From NCBI RefSeq assembly GCF_021018895.1, contig NC_079384.1:2397640-2461639 (forward strand): a stretch of 64,000 bases of DNA, in the 5' to 3' direction. Every line of letters starts with the position of its first letter. Positions within the stretch are counted from its first letter, which is position 1. The notes under the pieces were generated by a model. The model was given only the letters and a program-made list of their open reading frames with translations, was not told the DNA's origin and ran no database searches. Positions 1 to 35,802 of this stretch are shown here, piece after piece. This DNA comes from Seriola aureovittata (taxonomy: Eukaryota; Chordata; Actinopteri; Carangiformes; Carangidae). Position numbers and translations under genes: made by a program.

Positions 1-640
1 ATGTTTGACATGGTTTCCGTTTGGTACAGCTCAGGTTCAGAGTGTGTTTAAAATTGTCTGTGTTTTATGGTAAGAAAAGGTTTGTTTATTGTTTGAAAAA
101 TGTATATGAATGTAGCAGTATGTGTCTAACTCCGACCAGCAGGATGAGCGCGTTCGCTACACTGTGTGTGTTCAGGGACAAGGGAAGTCTCGCGTTAATA
201 CGTTCCGAGAACTAGAGCACACACTTGAGTCCGAAATCACTGTGCGTGTGTGTGGCGAACGGTGATAATAAAAGTATATGTTTGCTCTTTACAGGAGTAA
301 ATAAAAGACTTCAAATTAAATGTGTAGTGGAGGGCAGCTTCATTCTGCACCACGCTACATATGGATCATCTCTGATTTCTATCTTTAGGACAGATCATTC
401 AGATTTAACTGACCTTGGGCCCAGGAGTAACACATGTGACATTTAAGCCTTTCATTTAGTCAAAATGACTTTCATATTAATGAACTGTACGTTTATGAAC
501 ATTGTGATTATTACTTATTAGTAACTTGAACTTCGTGCACAGCTGCTTGTGGACTTGATGCTGGTTTACTCTGCGTCCATGAGAATGTGAGTACTTGTTT
601 AAATGTGTATTTTAATAAAACAGCATATTATATGATCTGA
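1..640. other. Left flank, no gene recognised
   Basis: AT-rich sequence with only short, low-complexity open frames. No exon with paired splice sites and a recognisable protein is visible. It could be upstream flank of the promoter-like patch that follows, or the end of a gene lying outside the window. Confidence 0.4.
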
Positions 641-1140
641 TTCCATCCTGCATTTAAGTGACGTGGGGAAAACAGCGGGAAATTAACAAACGCCGTTGAG
701 GCCCAGCGTCAGAGCAGTAGGTCTAATGGCGGCTACTTCCGGTCTGGTTGTGGGTTGTTGGACTCGGAAAACCGGTCGGACCGCATTTCAGCCGGATCTC
801 TGGGCCCAGACCCGGCCGAGTCTTTCTCCAGAATAAAGGTAATAACAGCAGAAGAAAAGTAAAGACGGGAACAAACAAACTTTTCGTACCTGTGACAGTT
901 TCGGAAATCGGACGAACAGGAAACGGGGAGTGGAGGGAAAAACCAGAGGTGCGCACATCTGTCTGATTTAATGGTCTGCGCACATACGGGCATTTTGCCG
1001 AAAGGCGCCAACTTCGCTTTAAATACGGAAGACAAAAAGCAGGAAGGTCGCAGTGGGCCCATACCTGGCTCTGAGAACATCCACGGTCCAAACACTCTGA
1101 AACTTCCCCCGGGAAATCAACTGCCCGGTACCGGAGGTAA
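640..1140 (+). promoter_or_regulatory. CpG-rich promoter-like patch with ETS and YY1-type motifs
   Basis: The base composition changes here from AT-rich to CpG-rich. An ATGGCGGC motif (726) of the kind seen in YY1-bound promoters is followed by ACTTCCGG (735-742), an ETS/GABP-type site. Good donor sites follow: AAAG|GTAATA near 838 and GGAG|GTAAGT at 1136/1137. These features suit a broad housekeeping-type promoter with noncoding first exons. It could serve radil, whose first coding exon is 4.4 kb downstream, or a separate transcript. The strand is inferred from the donor sites only. Confidence 0.45.
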
Positions 1141-1313
1141 GTCCGGCAGATTCGGAGGCTTTGAATTTACTTTCTCATCAAAGTGTTTTAAGAAAATGTT
1201 CATTTCTTGATGCTTCGTGTGAACAGTGCGACATTAACGGCCTGAATGCTTCTAGCCGCAAAGCAAACTGTTTAAAACGGATCTGTCGCGCCTCGTCTCC
1301 GGGTCGGTGCTCC

Positions 1314-1779
1314 TATAAAAGTGTCGGAGCCTCCGATCGGTTAATATGTGTGTTTTTTAAAAACTAACTTCCGGGCTGTATTTACTCTTTCACCCCCGAG
1401 CGTTGTGTACCCGCGGTGTGTTACAGCAGGTGCGCCCGACAAAAGCCCGATGTTCGCGGGTTTTCTCACCAGTGGTTGACGCTGCAGTTACAAGTACAAA
1501 TTTTAGCCCAAGTGAATCTGATTCGACAACGACGGTCCAATCACAATCATCCTCCTTTGAGGAGCTTCCTGCATAACTGGCACCTGAAAGAGTTAATAAT
1601 GGTAAGAGTAATTAATTTTTAGTAAAAAAAAAATGCTACTCAATACTGTATTGTGAACAGCTGTCTAAAATGACCGGGGTTTTCCCTGTAATGTAAAGTT
1701 TGTTTTATTTAGTATAATTATGTGTTTTCACAGGGATACCAGAATCCACCTCCACCCACCACAACTAGCAAGAAATGGT
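1314..1779 (+). other. TATA box and candidate spliced exons, coding status unclear
   Basis: A TATAAAA box lies at 1314-1320. Downstream are an acceptor (TTACAG/CAG at about 1426-1429), a donor ATAATG|GTAAGAG at 1601/1602, an acceptor CACAG at about 1735, and a donor AAATG|GTAAGTC near 1779. This makes two exon-like blocks of about 172 and 44 bases. One frame runs open across both blocks, but no start codon or family is recognised. It could be 5' untranslated exons of radil, a separate noncoding RNA, or chance. Confidence 0.3.
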
Positions 1780-1814
1780 AAGTCATTGGCGAGCCCAATA
1801 ATAATAATAATCAC

Positions 1815-2430
1815 GATGTTTGTAGTTGTGAATCAACCTTTGTAAACCTGTAAAATAAATCTGTTTCTACATGTGGGGAAAATAGATGTGCTTGTGTCAA
1901 AGAGATTTGTATTCGTTAAAGAAAAAAAAAAAGACTGTGAATGAAAACTATGAACAAAGGATCAGTGCTGAGGTTACACAAAGACATAAAAAAAAGACAT
2001 GGTTTTGTCAACATCTGTGTATTAATACAGAACAGAAAACTGTGTGAAACTCTGCACTCAAAAGTTTCCACAGTGTGTGCCACTGACATTACACAGGTCA
2101 AAATTTGTATTTGTCTGTGTCACACACTGGGAATGTTGAGTGCTGAGTTTTATCTGTTGTATCTGTACACAGACATCCACAGAGCCATTTCTTCCTTCCC
2201 TGTCTTTGTGTAACCTCACCACTGGCCACGGCTTCGGTTTTGATTCACAGTCTATTTTAACAAATACAAATTTTTTTTACCACAAGCTCAATTTTTTTCA
2301 CATGCACAAACTTGAATTTTTCATGCAGATTTATTTTACATGTTTTCAAAGGTTGATTTACAACTACAAACATTGGAATTATTTGTAAACATTACTTTAC
2401 AAACTCAAAATCATTTTGAGCCTATATAAA
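1815..2430. mobile_element. MITE-like element with long inverted repeats
   Basis: The segment starting at about 1818 (key motif AATCAACCTTTGTAAACC, then GTAAAATAAATCTG) is matched by the reverse complement of about 2250-2380 (AATCAACCTTTGAAAAC, then GTAAAATAAATCTGC). The two arms are roughly 150-170 bases and face inward, so the whole resembles a non-autonomous DNA transposon. A third related segment lies near 20460-20640, which shows the family is dispersed. No transposase frame is present. Exact ends and target-site duplication could not be fixed by eye. Confidence 0.55.
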
Positions 2431-4459
2431 ATCAGGGGCTAAGCTAAGCCCGGCTAGCCCACGGAGGGCGCAAAATTCCCCCAAAATTAGCATTAGCATT
2501 TTGTTTCCCCTTGCAGCAAACTTGCTAAGCTGCCGAATTAGCATTAGCCTTAGCATTAGCAAGCTGCTAGCTGGCATTGTACTGTACATTGATGAATGAA
2601 TTAAACAATTTCAACATATTCCCACCGGGGAGTTTGTCTAGGATGAGGTGTGTGTGTGTACACTGTGTATACTGTGTACACTTTATTCATGTGTGATAAC
2701 TTGTTTTGGTAGAAAAATTTTGACAGTGACCTCTTTTTGTATAGTGTATGTTTGCATGATGAGTTTAATTTATCTTTATTTGAAGTCTTCTTTCACTGGA
2801 TATTTATAACATTGCATATGGGGAAGTGCTAGTTGCCGTTCTCTTTATTCCATTCAACAGAACAAAATTATTTACTGTAAATGAGTTAATAAATAAGATG
2901 TCATGTAAATAAAAATATTTTTATTGGTGGAGTCTCATCTTGTTATACAACCCTTTGTCAAATGAACCTTGTAACCTTTCTTTCACTTATTTAGTAAATA
3001 TTGTGCATTATGACACATTTCTTATTATTGCCACCTGTAAGAGATGAGTTGGCTGTTTTCAGTGACTACAGGACAAATGTTGAGAACTGATTATAACCAA
3101 CATGTAGAAAATACCAATTATGCAAATGACTGAATGATTACAATAAACTCAGTGGTAAAGAAATGACACCAGGTATCTCTTTACAGGTTGGATGGGTATG
3201 AAATGTGTTTTATTTACAATGAATTTTAATCAGTATGAAATGTCAGAACCCTGCTTTCATTCCCTCTGCAACACGACTGTTTACTGTTACCCTGGCAACA
3301 GGTTCCGGTTTAGTAGTTAACGTTAGCTTAGCCTGCATATTAACAATGAACAATAAAATTGTAATATGTCATTTCCTCTCAAAGCCAAACTATCAAAGAC
3401 CTTAACCAGCTTCTGTCACTTTATATCTTAACGTTAACGTTGCGCTCGTGACTTGTCGCCGATTATTTGAGGAAATAAAACAGCTCCAAGAAGACTGCGT
3501 GCTCTTACTTTGAAAAGCGGAAATGTCCGCAGGCAATCACAAGGTTTGTGTAAAACAAATCCACAAGCAAGAAAATCGATTCATAAATGTTTGTTTGAAA
3601 GTTGTAAATGTTTGTTGAAATGTTGAAATTTATCAATGATTTTTCATTTATTTGTAAATTAATTGAATGTATTCACAGATATGTTTTTGTTCGTGAAATT
3701 TGTTTGTAGATTTATTATTTTAGATTTATATTTGCAAGATATTTTTGTGAGTTTACAAATGTATTTTTTGTATTTGTGGAAGGTGTTTTATATTTACAGA
3801 TCACACATTTACTCACTGTTTGTGAATCAGTTCACATAAATAATATTGAGACAAATCTACCTCCATATCCATCCTTGTTTCTCTTCACCTGCACAAGTTT
3901 TCTTATCTCGTTTCATCATCTCTCCTTCATTCTTTTCCTCCCTTTCTCTCTCACTCCTCCCTTTCTACTCTCTTCTTCTCTCCCCTCATCACTTCTTCTC
4001 CTATTCCTATTTCCTCTCCTGGTCCACAGGTTGCTCTCAGGTGTTTTGGGTAAAGCCCAAATGCTCCACAAGTTGTTGGGTGAGCTGTAAATGTCTGTTT
4101 CCACAGTGCAGCACTAACAGAGCTCCATTGATCTGCAGGTCCAGTCAGAGAGACTGAGAGGAAGTGACAGCAAGTTGAAATTATAAATGTAAATAATGTT
4201 ATAATAATCATCATATAAGATTGGGTGCTTTTGGGAAAACATCCGGGGCTGGAGCCCGGTAAGCCCCCCCCCCTCGCTCCGCCTATGGGTATGTGCACTT
4301 GGCACCTTCAGGCAGTTGCGCCGTGGACGCACATCTGGAGAGCGCGTTCGTTATGAATTTGAAACAAACTGCCTCAGCCTGAATGTGATATGATACAGAC
4401 TGTGATTAGATCTTTCTGAAGTCTTGTCATTCAGCTTTATTTAACACATCTGACCTGTC
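2431..4459. other. AT-rich intergenic or 5' intron sequence, no gene seen
   Basis: The stretch contains repetitive GCATTAGC-type words (about 2485-2575), an AT-rich block at about 3540-3860 rich in TTTGTAAA words that may be a further relative of the neighbouring MITE, and a pyrimidine-rich run at about 3900-4020. Open frames here are short and compositionally biased. No supported exon is visible. Confidence 0.4.
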
Positions 4460-4850
4460 AGACACCGCGCGACTGGGAGTAGCTGGAGTCGAACAGCCCG
4501 GTTACAACAGCTGGATGAGGGCTGGAAACATCTGCAGCGTCTGTTCCAGAGTTTGTAAAATGAAGCAGCAGCTGAACGGCTCTCTGCCGCCTGTCCCGGA
4601 TGAAACATCCCAGGAATGAAGCGAAGCGGTTTGGGAGCGTGACGGGCTGATGGGACATGTAGGAGCAGTCCTGTCGTCACTTACAGAAACTTTCAGTTGA
4701 ACAGGAGCATCCAGGTGGAGCGGACAGGAATGAACCGGATGAAGGAGCTGAGTTCTCTTCCACCGAGACCGCCGAGTTTACCTGCAGCCTCCCCGAAGAG
4801 GCGGTTCGTGAAGCTGGGGAGGAAGACGAGTGATGGCTCTCAGCAGTGAG
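4460..4850 (+). pseudogene. Decayed coding-like segment of unknown origin
   Basis: Three + strand frames each read like protein for 20-70 codons before a stop. One around 4490-4557 gives LQQLDEGWKHLQRLFQSL. One around 4561-4620 gives MKQQLNGSLPPVPDETSQE. One around 4640-4848 ends in PKRRFVKLGRKTSDGSQQ. Composition is codon-like and GC-richer than its flanks. Frame changes and internal stops suggest a dead exon or retrocopy, or a 5' untranslated exon misread as coding. I do not recognise the family. Confidence 0.25.
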
Positions 4851-5498
4851 TGTGAACAACTGGGCGATAAACAAAACCTCTGAGTTCTGTGAGAGTTGAG
4901 ATGTTCAGACCAGGAAATAGACCTTTATTGTTTTTTTGTCTGTAGAGAATGTGTCACTTTTTTTATGCTCTTAAAAGAGTTGAGAAATAGCAGTCAGTCC
5001 ACTGTGAGGAGGAGAGGGAATACATCTGAAAATAACATATTTTAATATATTTACACATTCGTTCAACAACCACACACAACTACAAACTGACCTTCACTCC
5101 ATCATCTTCATCATTCCATCATAAAGCTTTAATATTTTCCACTAATATCCTTAATTAGAAGTTTTTAAATCTCTTACATCCATTTGGTGGCGTCACTGCA
5201 GAGAACCTTTGAACCAGCGATAAGAAGCTTACAAGCTTGGTTTCAGTAAACAACACTTCATTATTTCATTCATGCTGTGAGGGAGGAGAGGTGAGTCAGG
5301 CTGGACGGCTCTGTGTTGACTTACACAATATTTTATGGTTAAAGTTCTGTTCATGCTTCTTCTTTTTCCTTCCACTGAACTTCACTTCATCCTTTGCTGG
5401 TGCATCAATCATTGTTCTTAGTCCTGTTCTCCTTGTAAGGATGTCAGAGTCGCAGGTAAAGGTACAGATCTGCTGGTAGGAATTCGCTGTCAGGACAG

Positions 5499-26781
<21,283 letters not shown>

Positions 26782-27786
26782 CTGTTTCAGACTGAGAGAC
26801 TGTTGCAGCAGCACAGACACACTCATCAGAGCTGGTTGAATATTCAGGTTCAGAGTCGCTGAGGAGGACGACATGCACTAATGAGATGAGCTTTGTCCCG
26901 GTGGAACTGGGGACCAGCGTTCAGCTACAACGGAGACAAGATAAAGAAAAAATCCACATAAAGCTTCAGCATTCCTCGTTTCACAGCCCCCACCTCTCTG
27001 AACTCCTCTGGACAGATGAACGCTGTGATGGTGGTGGAGAGTCTCAAACCCGAGGGGTGGAGATGATGATTCACATCTTATCATTATGTTTCTCCATGTT
27101 GTATTTATGAGTCTTTGATCAATATTTTTCCTTTAGTGTGTCACCTGCCTGTAGTTCCCATTATCATATCATAATAATCACTGATGTAGTGATGCAGCGT
27201 TCTGTGAGTCTCCTAATGAGGAGTTTACTCACTGATGACGTCAGTTTCTGGGACACGACGGTTCGAGTCGCACATTCGATGACGTCACTGCAACACGACC
27301 TGTTTCACAAACTGAAGCGCGGCGACTCTGTCAGAGCGTCGCTGCTGTTCTTGTTCAGTTTTTTTTTGATTGGATGTGATGTTTGTTCCATGTTGTTGAT
27401 CAGTCTGAGTCTGAATTTTAAATGATAAATATATACATGTATATATAAACATAAACACAGATGACTTCTGTTCCTCATCATTCAGTTCACAGCTCACTGA
27501 TTTATTCACTCTGTAGACGAAGGTCCTGATTTAATCAGAGCAGAGAATCTGCAGGAGTCCGTCATGATGGATTCACATTTTTAAAGGTTCTGTAAACGAT
27601 CTGCCACTAGATGTCGCACTAGACTACCAGCATCTTAGTGATGAAATCATCCATTAAACACACAACAAGAAGCTGGATGAAGTTTCCCTGTGAACACGAG
27701 AGCCAACAGACACAACCATTAGCCACATTAGCATTGCTGTGACATCTCCTCTCCAACTTTCATTACATACGTTCATTAAGTTTATT
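26782..27786. other. Convergent intergenic space and radil 3' untranslated region
   Basis: radil ends at 26781 (+) and the next gene ends at 27787 (-), so the two are tail to tail. AT-rich sequence around 27420-27450 may hold the radil poly(A) region, but no unambiguous AATAAA was found. A short dispersed-repeat-like piece (about 27590-27740) sits next to the sulfotransferase 3' end. Confidence 0.5.
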
Positions 27787-30161
<2,375 letters not shown>

Positions 30162-30599
30162 AGTCGGAGTGAATGAGCAGGAGCGACTCAGAGAGTGACA
30201 CCCATCGAATGAACTGATGGACTTTACTACGACTGAGTCTTACCTCCCATGGCCTCTCTCTCTCTCCTTGTTCTGCTCGCCTGGAAGAGCAGGTTATGTA
30301 ATACATAGAAAGGTGATGTCTGAACCTATAGATCCTTGTTCTCTATCCAGTTCACCAACAAGAAGCATCTCTACTTTAAATTCAGTTGTGAAAGTGAGCT
30401 GTGAGGTGTAAGGTGTAATTCCAGGTATATACTTCTGAAGCACATCTCTGATTGGTTAATACCGCTCCACCATGTTGCTGTGTCTGATTCAGAGGAGTAG
30501 GTTCAACTCTTAACAAAAATACATGACTGTGTCGCTCTTTTCTTTAAGTAGCACTGTCAGCCAGAGGGCCAACAAGCTGCTGCAAGTTCTGCCGTCTCA

Positions 30600-30720
30600 A
30601 TGTCTTAAAGGGAAAGTTCAACATTTTGGAAAATACTTTTATTTCCTCTCTGGCTGTGAGTTACCAGAGGATCAGTACCACCCTCATGCCGGTCAAGTAA
30701 ATAAGAAGCTACAGCACAGA
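30600..30720 (+). repeat. Dispersed fish repeat between the sulfotransferase genes
   Basis: The order AAAGTTCAACATTTTGG, then GTGAGTTACCAGAGGATC, then ACCACCCTCATGCCGGTC, then AAGAAGCTACAGC follows a repeat I know as common in fish introns. Only one copy is present here, so the call rests on recall of the family layout. Confidence 0.4.
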
Positions 30721-31801
30721 CCGTGATGTACTGTCAGACTGTGATGATGTGGAGACTTTTGTCTAATTATTACATGAACAGTTCAACACTGTATCGGACA
30801 CAGTGGCTCCTTTTAAAACAAATAAAATCCAACAGAGCGTTAACAGAAACTCACCAAACCACAGCTCCATCGTCTGCATCTTAAAGAGCTTTTCATCAGT
30901 TTGAATGAAATGATGAAGGACGCTAACTTTGCTGTAACACAGGGTATAACACAGACTCACAAACTCTGACCTCTGCCCTTTTGTGTCTGTGGATTAAAGA
31001 TGAAGGTGTTGCACATCATGACTCGACCTCTTAGTGTAAAATAATAAGTTGTTTGTGATCAAATGATTTTCAAAGTAAGAAAAACAAAACTAATCAGTAC
31101 ACACACACCAGGACCTGCGCTCAGCCTCACCCACTGAATTATTGCTTTGTTTAATCTGATTATTTCCGTTACTCTTTATTTGACCCAGTGAACTCATCAG
31201 AGATGTCAGTGTTGGCAGTGGTTGTGGTTTTATGCAGATCAACTGCAGCTTATTGCTTCTCGGTGTGTGAAAAAAGTGAGTTGAAAGTTTCACTTCCTGA
31301 TTTATTCCACAGCAGTCTGATATCTCAGATGTCTAACCAGCAGCTGAATTAATCACAGAGGTGTCCACTTCTCCATAACAAACAGACCAGGGGGTTAAAA
31401 CCAGTAGAAACACCCAGAGAGCAGTTTCACTTTAAAGATCAGAGATTCGCTGTCTCACATTTCCTCAGCTTGTTTCTCTGATAACTTCAGATCCAGACGT
31501 CCGATGACTAAAAGCCACACATGCACATAGAGGATATTATGTCACTGAAACAGAGCGTTAACGTGATTAAAATAACAGATTTTTGTGGTTTGAGAATTGA
31601 TGGAAACATTTGGGATAATGTCAGAACACAACTCAACAACATTCAGAACACAGGTCTAGTTGTTTTTAGACATTTTAATGTGGAAAAGTTACAAATTAGA
31701 ACTTTAATTTACTGGAATATTAAAAAAAAGGTTTCACACTCAGTGAGTCAGATGAGTTAATGCCATATCCAAATACAGTCATCATGTAATCTGTGCGGGG
31801 C

Positions 31802-31882
31802 GAGAGAGAGAGAGAGGGAGAGAGAGAGAGAGGGAGAGAGAGAGAGAGAGAGGGAGAGGGAGAGAGAGAGAGAGAGAGAGAG
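31802..31882. repeat. (GA)n simple repeat upstream of sulfotransferase copy 2
   Basis: Imperfect GAGAGA/GGGAGA purine tract on the + strand, about 60 bases before the start codon at 31940. GA tracts can act as promoter elements, but that is not shown here. Confidence 0.9.
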
Positions 31883-31939
31883 CAGAAGACACTAGAGCAG
31901 AAACAGTTCGACAGTTCAGTAGAGAGCTGTTTGTGAACA

Positions 31940-34900
31940 ATGACTGAGGCCGAGCTGTACTCGCTGTATAAAGGTGTGTTTGTTCCCTCAGGTGTTCACC
32001 CTCCTCACAGCCTCAAGTACTACGAGGACTTCACCTTCCGCCCCGATGATATTATCATTGTGACGTATCCAAAGTCAGGTGAGTGACACTCGAACGTGCG
32101 TTACGTTACTTTGTAACATTCGAACATTCGAACACGCGGAGGAAAAGTTAATATTCGAACTGTAATGACGTAATCACCTGACTCCCAGCCTGAAGCGCGA
32201 GCGGCTGATTGAAGTCGTTTGTGTTGTGATCCAGCAGAGGATGTAAACTCTCACTGTCAGTTTGACCTATGACACGCGCTGGTCCCGTTGACCTCTCCGT
32301 GAACTCGGACACGAGCGAAGCGGATAGTTACCGTTAAAGCGCGGGAAGCAGAGTGTAGCGGTATTCCTGGTCCCACAGTGCAGATGGAGACAAAGTCGAA
32401 TTCATTGATTAAGTTGCGTGATAAACTTGATTGTAGTGACAGTTCCGGTGCTCACCTGTAATATAACCTGCATTATCACCTGTATACATGACGTCAAATG
32501 TGTTTAAGCTCTTACTAGAGACTTGGGTCTTATTCCTCCAATAGGAAACGTGCCAGAGTAATGAGATTCATTCTGCGCGCGCTCAGTGAGACCCTCCCCT
32601 CACCAGGAAAAAAGTTGTTTTAGAAGAATGAAAGTCATTTTTTGTCAAACTGTCCTGAGCTTCAGTCTGAATGAATCAAAACTTAGTTTGAATCATTGTT
32701 TTGTTGACTTCTACATGACGTAGTTAGCACGTGCGGCTGACAGGTGGAAAATAGTTGAAACAAGTTGTTGTAGCACCCAAATCAACGCAGAACACACAAA
32801 CAGCAGTTTCAATAATCTTTAGTTCAAAATGGAGAAAATATGCATTATAATTAAATAATTATATTATATAAATAAATAACACTAATTTATTATTTAAATA
32901 AATATTATATTATATAAATAAATAATACAATCATATTATTGTAAAAACTGCATATTTTCAGAATACAATGCTTATTGAGACAAAAATCAAAAGTTGATAA
33001 GTGAAATTGAATGTTTTGACCTTCGCTGCTGGAAGGTTTTCAGACCAAGTATTAAACCATCAGATTTTCAACAGCAGTGACTCAGTGTCTGAAGCTGTTT
33101 GTGAAGTATTATATAATTTAACTATGGAGAATAATAACATGGCTCATTTCTCAGATTCAGGCTTATTACATCATCAGTATGAAAATAGTTCATGAGGTTT
33201 CTAATGAATTCTGCTTGTTGAGTAAATGTACTTCTTATATTTGCCAACTTAATTCTCACCACTGGATCATCAGGACCGTCAGTATCTGACTTATTACATC
33301 TATATTCGTTACTGTTTCTGACTAATTTGTTTTCCTTCATCAAATTGTAATTTAGTAAAAGTAGAAATCATCCTTTCCACAAAATGCTGGGACTGTGATT
33401 CAAACAGCTGATCTGTGGAGTAATGCAGCGTAAGTGCGTAGGAATACAGAAGTTCAAGAAAATGTTCAAGAAAATTCAAAATAAAGTGCAAACTAAAACT
33501 GATGTTGTTTTAGGAAAAGACATTTGCAACGTTTCTGCTGCCCCCCCCCCCCCTCCACAGCAGCTCATTGTTCAGGAAGGAAACAGGGTGAGGCCTGGGT
33601 GATGATGTGTTCAGGGACATAAACACACAGAATGATGCAAGGGATTCTCACAGAGTTTACAGCAGAATCTTTTCAACAGGACAACATGGACTGGACTGTA
33701 TATACTGGGTTTAACTGATTTAGACTGAGGCCGACCCTCTGGTGGTGGTTGCTTTGTGCTCTGTACCGTCCATGTGTAGCGTCATTCCAAAATAAGAGCT
33801 AAATGTAAAGATAAATAGGTAAATGTGCTTTAGCCAATAGTGTAACGACATATTTCCTCTTGTCTCCTCTGCTCAGGTACGACCTGGATGCAGGAGATCG
33901 TCCCTCTCATCGTGAGCGGAGGAGATCCGGCTTCTGTTGAGAGTCTTCATAACTGGGACCGTGTTCCCTGGTTGGAGGAGAGTCGGGCCTGCATCCTGAA
34001 TCTGGAGAACAGGCCGTCTCCTCGCATGTTAACTACTCACTTCCACTACAACATGATGCCTCCAGGCTTCTTCCAAGTCAAGCCAAAGGTAGATCTGTGT
34101 GACTGCCGCACCTGTCAGAGCAGGACGAGGTCTGTTTGTATGAGTGAGCCACTTCTAACTTTGTTCTAATTAATACTGACATCTGTATCTGCATTTCACA
34201 TTAAGACATATCAACATGGCTGCCATGAAGAAGGCTGATACCTTTTCCTTTATAACCTTTCTGCTTGCATCGACCTGACTGGGCTTGTCAGGTGTTGTTA
34301 CCTGACCTTAAAAGGCTCTGCACGCCCACACAGGGCTTTTCAGTTGCTGATGACACTTCCTGTCAGGTGGAGGTTTGATGCAGCACAGATCACGTCCACA
34401 CAGTCCTGATGTCTAAACAGGGAACCTCTGTGAAAACCTCTGTCAGTGTGTTTTGCACATATTATATATTATGTGTATATATTACAGATGCTCCAAACAA
34501 AACATTGTTTTACACTAAATAGCATTTGTAGTCAACGGCACAGAGAAGCTCATCGGTGCAGTTTCTCTAATATGCGGTTCTAGAAACTTGGTTGTGTATC
34601 GTCAGAACTTTAATGATTCTGATTCCGGTTCTTATCGATTCTCTGTTTCCGTTCCAATATTATAAAAACAACAAAACAAATATGTGGTTAAATGTTTAGA
34701 TAATAAAATATCTTTATTCTTTTAAGCATTAACTGAACATTCACACAATAAGAAATATTTATACAATAAAAACGTTAAATAATAGATCAGTGTAGATCCG
34801 TTAATTCACGAACTGCTGGTTGTTTTATTTATTGTTCTGGTGACACACGTCGCACTGTCCTCACCATGAAACTAACAAACACCTGGTCCAGAGGAAACGT

Positions 34901-35802
34901 CGACAGGACACAGCGTTCAAGGTTTCATCAATGAATTAATGGATGTCGTATGATCACTGCAGGTCATCTACGTCATGAGGAACCCCAGAGATGTGTTTAC
35001 ATCTTCCTTTCATTATTATGGGATGTCCTCCTTCCTGGTGGACCCAGGCCCACAGAGCGACTTCCTCCACAAGTTCCTGGACGGAAAAGGTCGGACTCAG
35101 TGTTCAGTATTAACTCATGATACACGGTGACAGGAGCCGTCAGCTGATTATACAGAGTTATAATTTACTCATGATAATGATACTTGTGGTTTTCTGTCCC
35201 CTCCAGTCATGTTTGGCTCGTGGTTCGATCATGTGAAGGGTTGGCTGAACGCTGAGGATAAAGACAGAATCATGTACATCTGCTATGAAGAGATGATCGT
35301 GGTGAGATTCAGCGACACTCCTCAAACCTTCCTCCTCAAATCTCGGAGACCTTTTCTGAGCAGCTCTGACCTCACACAGTCGCACTGTCCCATCACTGCT
35401 GTGCTTCTCTCTGGTTCAGGACCTGAAGGACTCTGTGTCCAGACTCGCTCAGTTCCTGGAGAAACCTCTGGACTCTGAGGTGATAGAGAAGATAGCAGAG
35501 CGCTGTTTGTTCAAGAACATGAAGCAGAACAACATGTCAAACTACTCTGCTGTTCCTCCCGGATTCATGGACCAGACCAAGTCTGAGTTCCTCAGGAAAG
35601 GTGTGTTTCACTGAATAATACTTTACCTACATTATGAAATATTCATTCATTGTTTATTCACATGTGATCTGCTTCCTCTTGTTGTGTTTCAGGAATCGCT
35701 GGAGATTGGAAAAACCAGCTGACAGCGTCAGAGGCGGAGCACTTTGATACAGTCTACAAAGACAAAATGAAGGATGTCAAGTTTAAATTTGTCTGGGATT
35801 AA
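31940..35802 (+). CDS. Cytosolic sulfotransferase, SULT2 type, copy 2 (complete)
   Basis: Coding exons are 31940-32078, 33877-34088, 34963-35089, 35207-35301, 35420-35600 and 35693-35802 (864 bases, 287 residues). All joins are GT-AG and in phase. It keeps YPKSGTTWMQEI (PAPS 5' loop), TTHFHYNMMP with the catalytic His, YVMRNPRDVFTSSFHYY (3'-phosphate site) and RKGIAGDWKNQLT. It is the divergent partner of copy 1. From exon 3 on, the two proteins differ at only a few positions (for example Arg/Lys in the 3'-phosphate motif, Met/Ala at the start of exon 4, Gly/Glu before FMDQ). Exons 1-2 differ far more. A poly(A) signal AATAAA is at 36012-36017. Both copies look functional. Confidence 0.94.

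Larger units (their letters stand above)
30162..31939. promoter_or_regulatory. Shared head-to-head intergenic region of the sulfotransferase pair
   Basis: The 1.78 kb between the two start codons must contain both promoters. A GA-rich tract at 31802-31882 ends about 60 bases before the + gene start. The - gene has a shorter GA tract just upstream of its start (about 30253-30264). A dispersed fish repeat lies at about 30600-30720. No TATA box was assigned with confidence. Confidence 0.45.
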
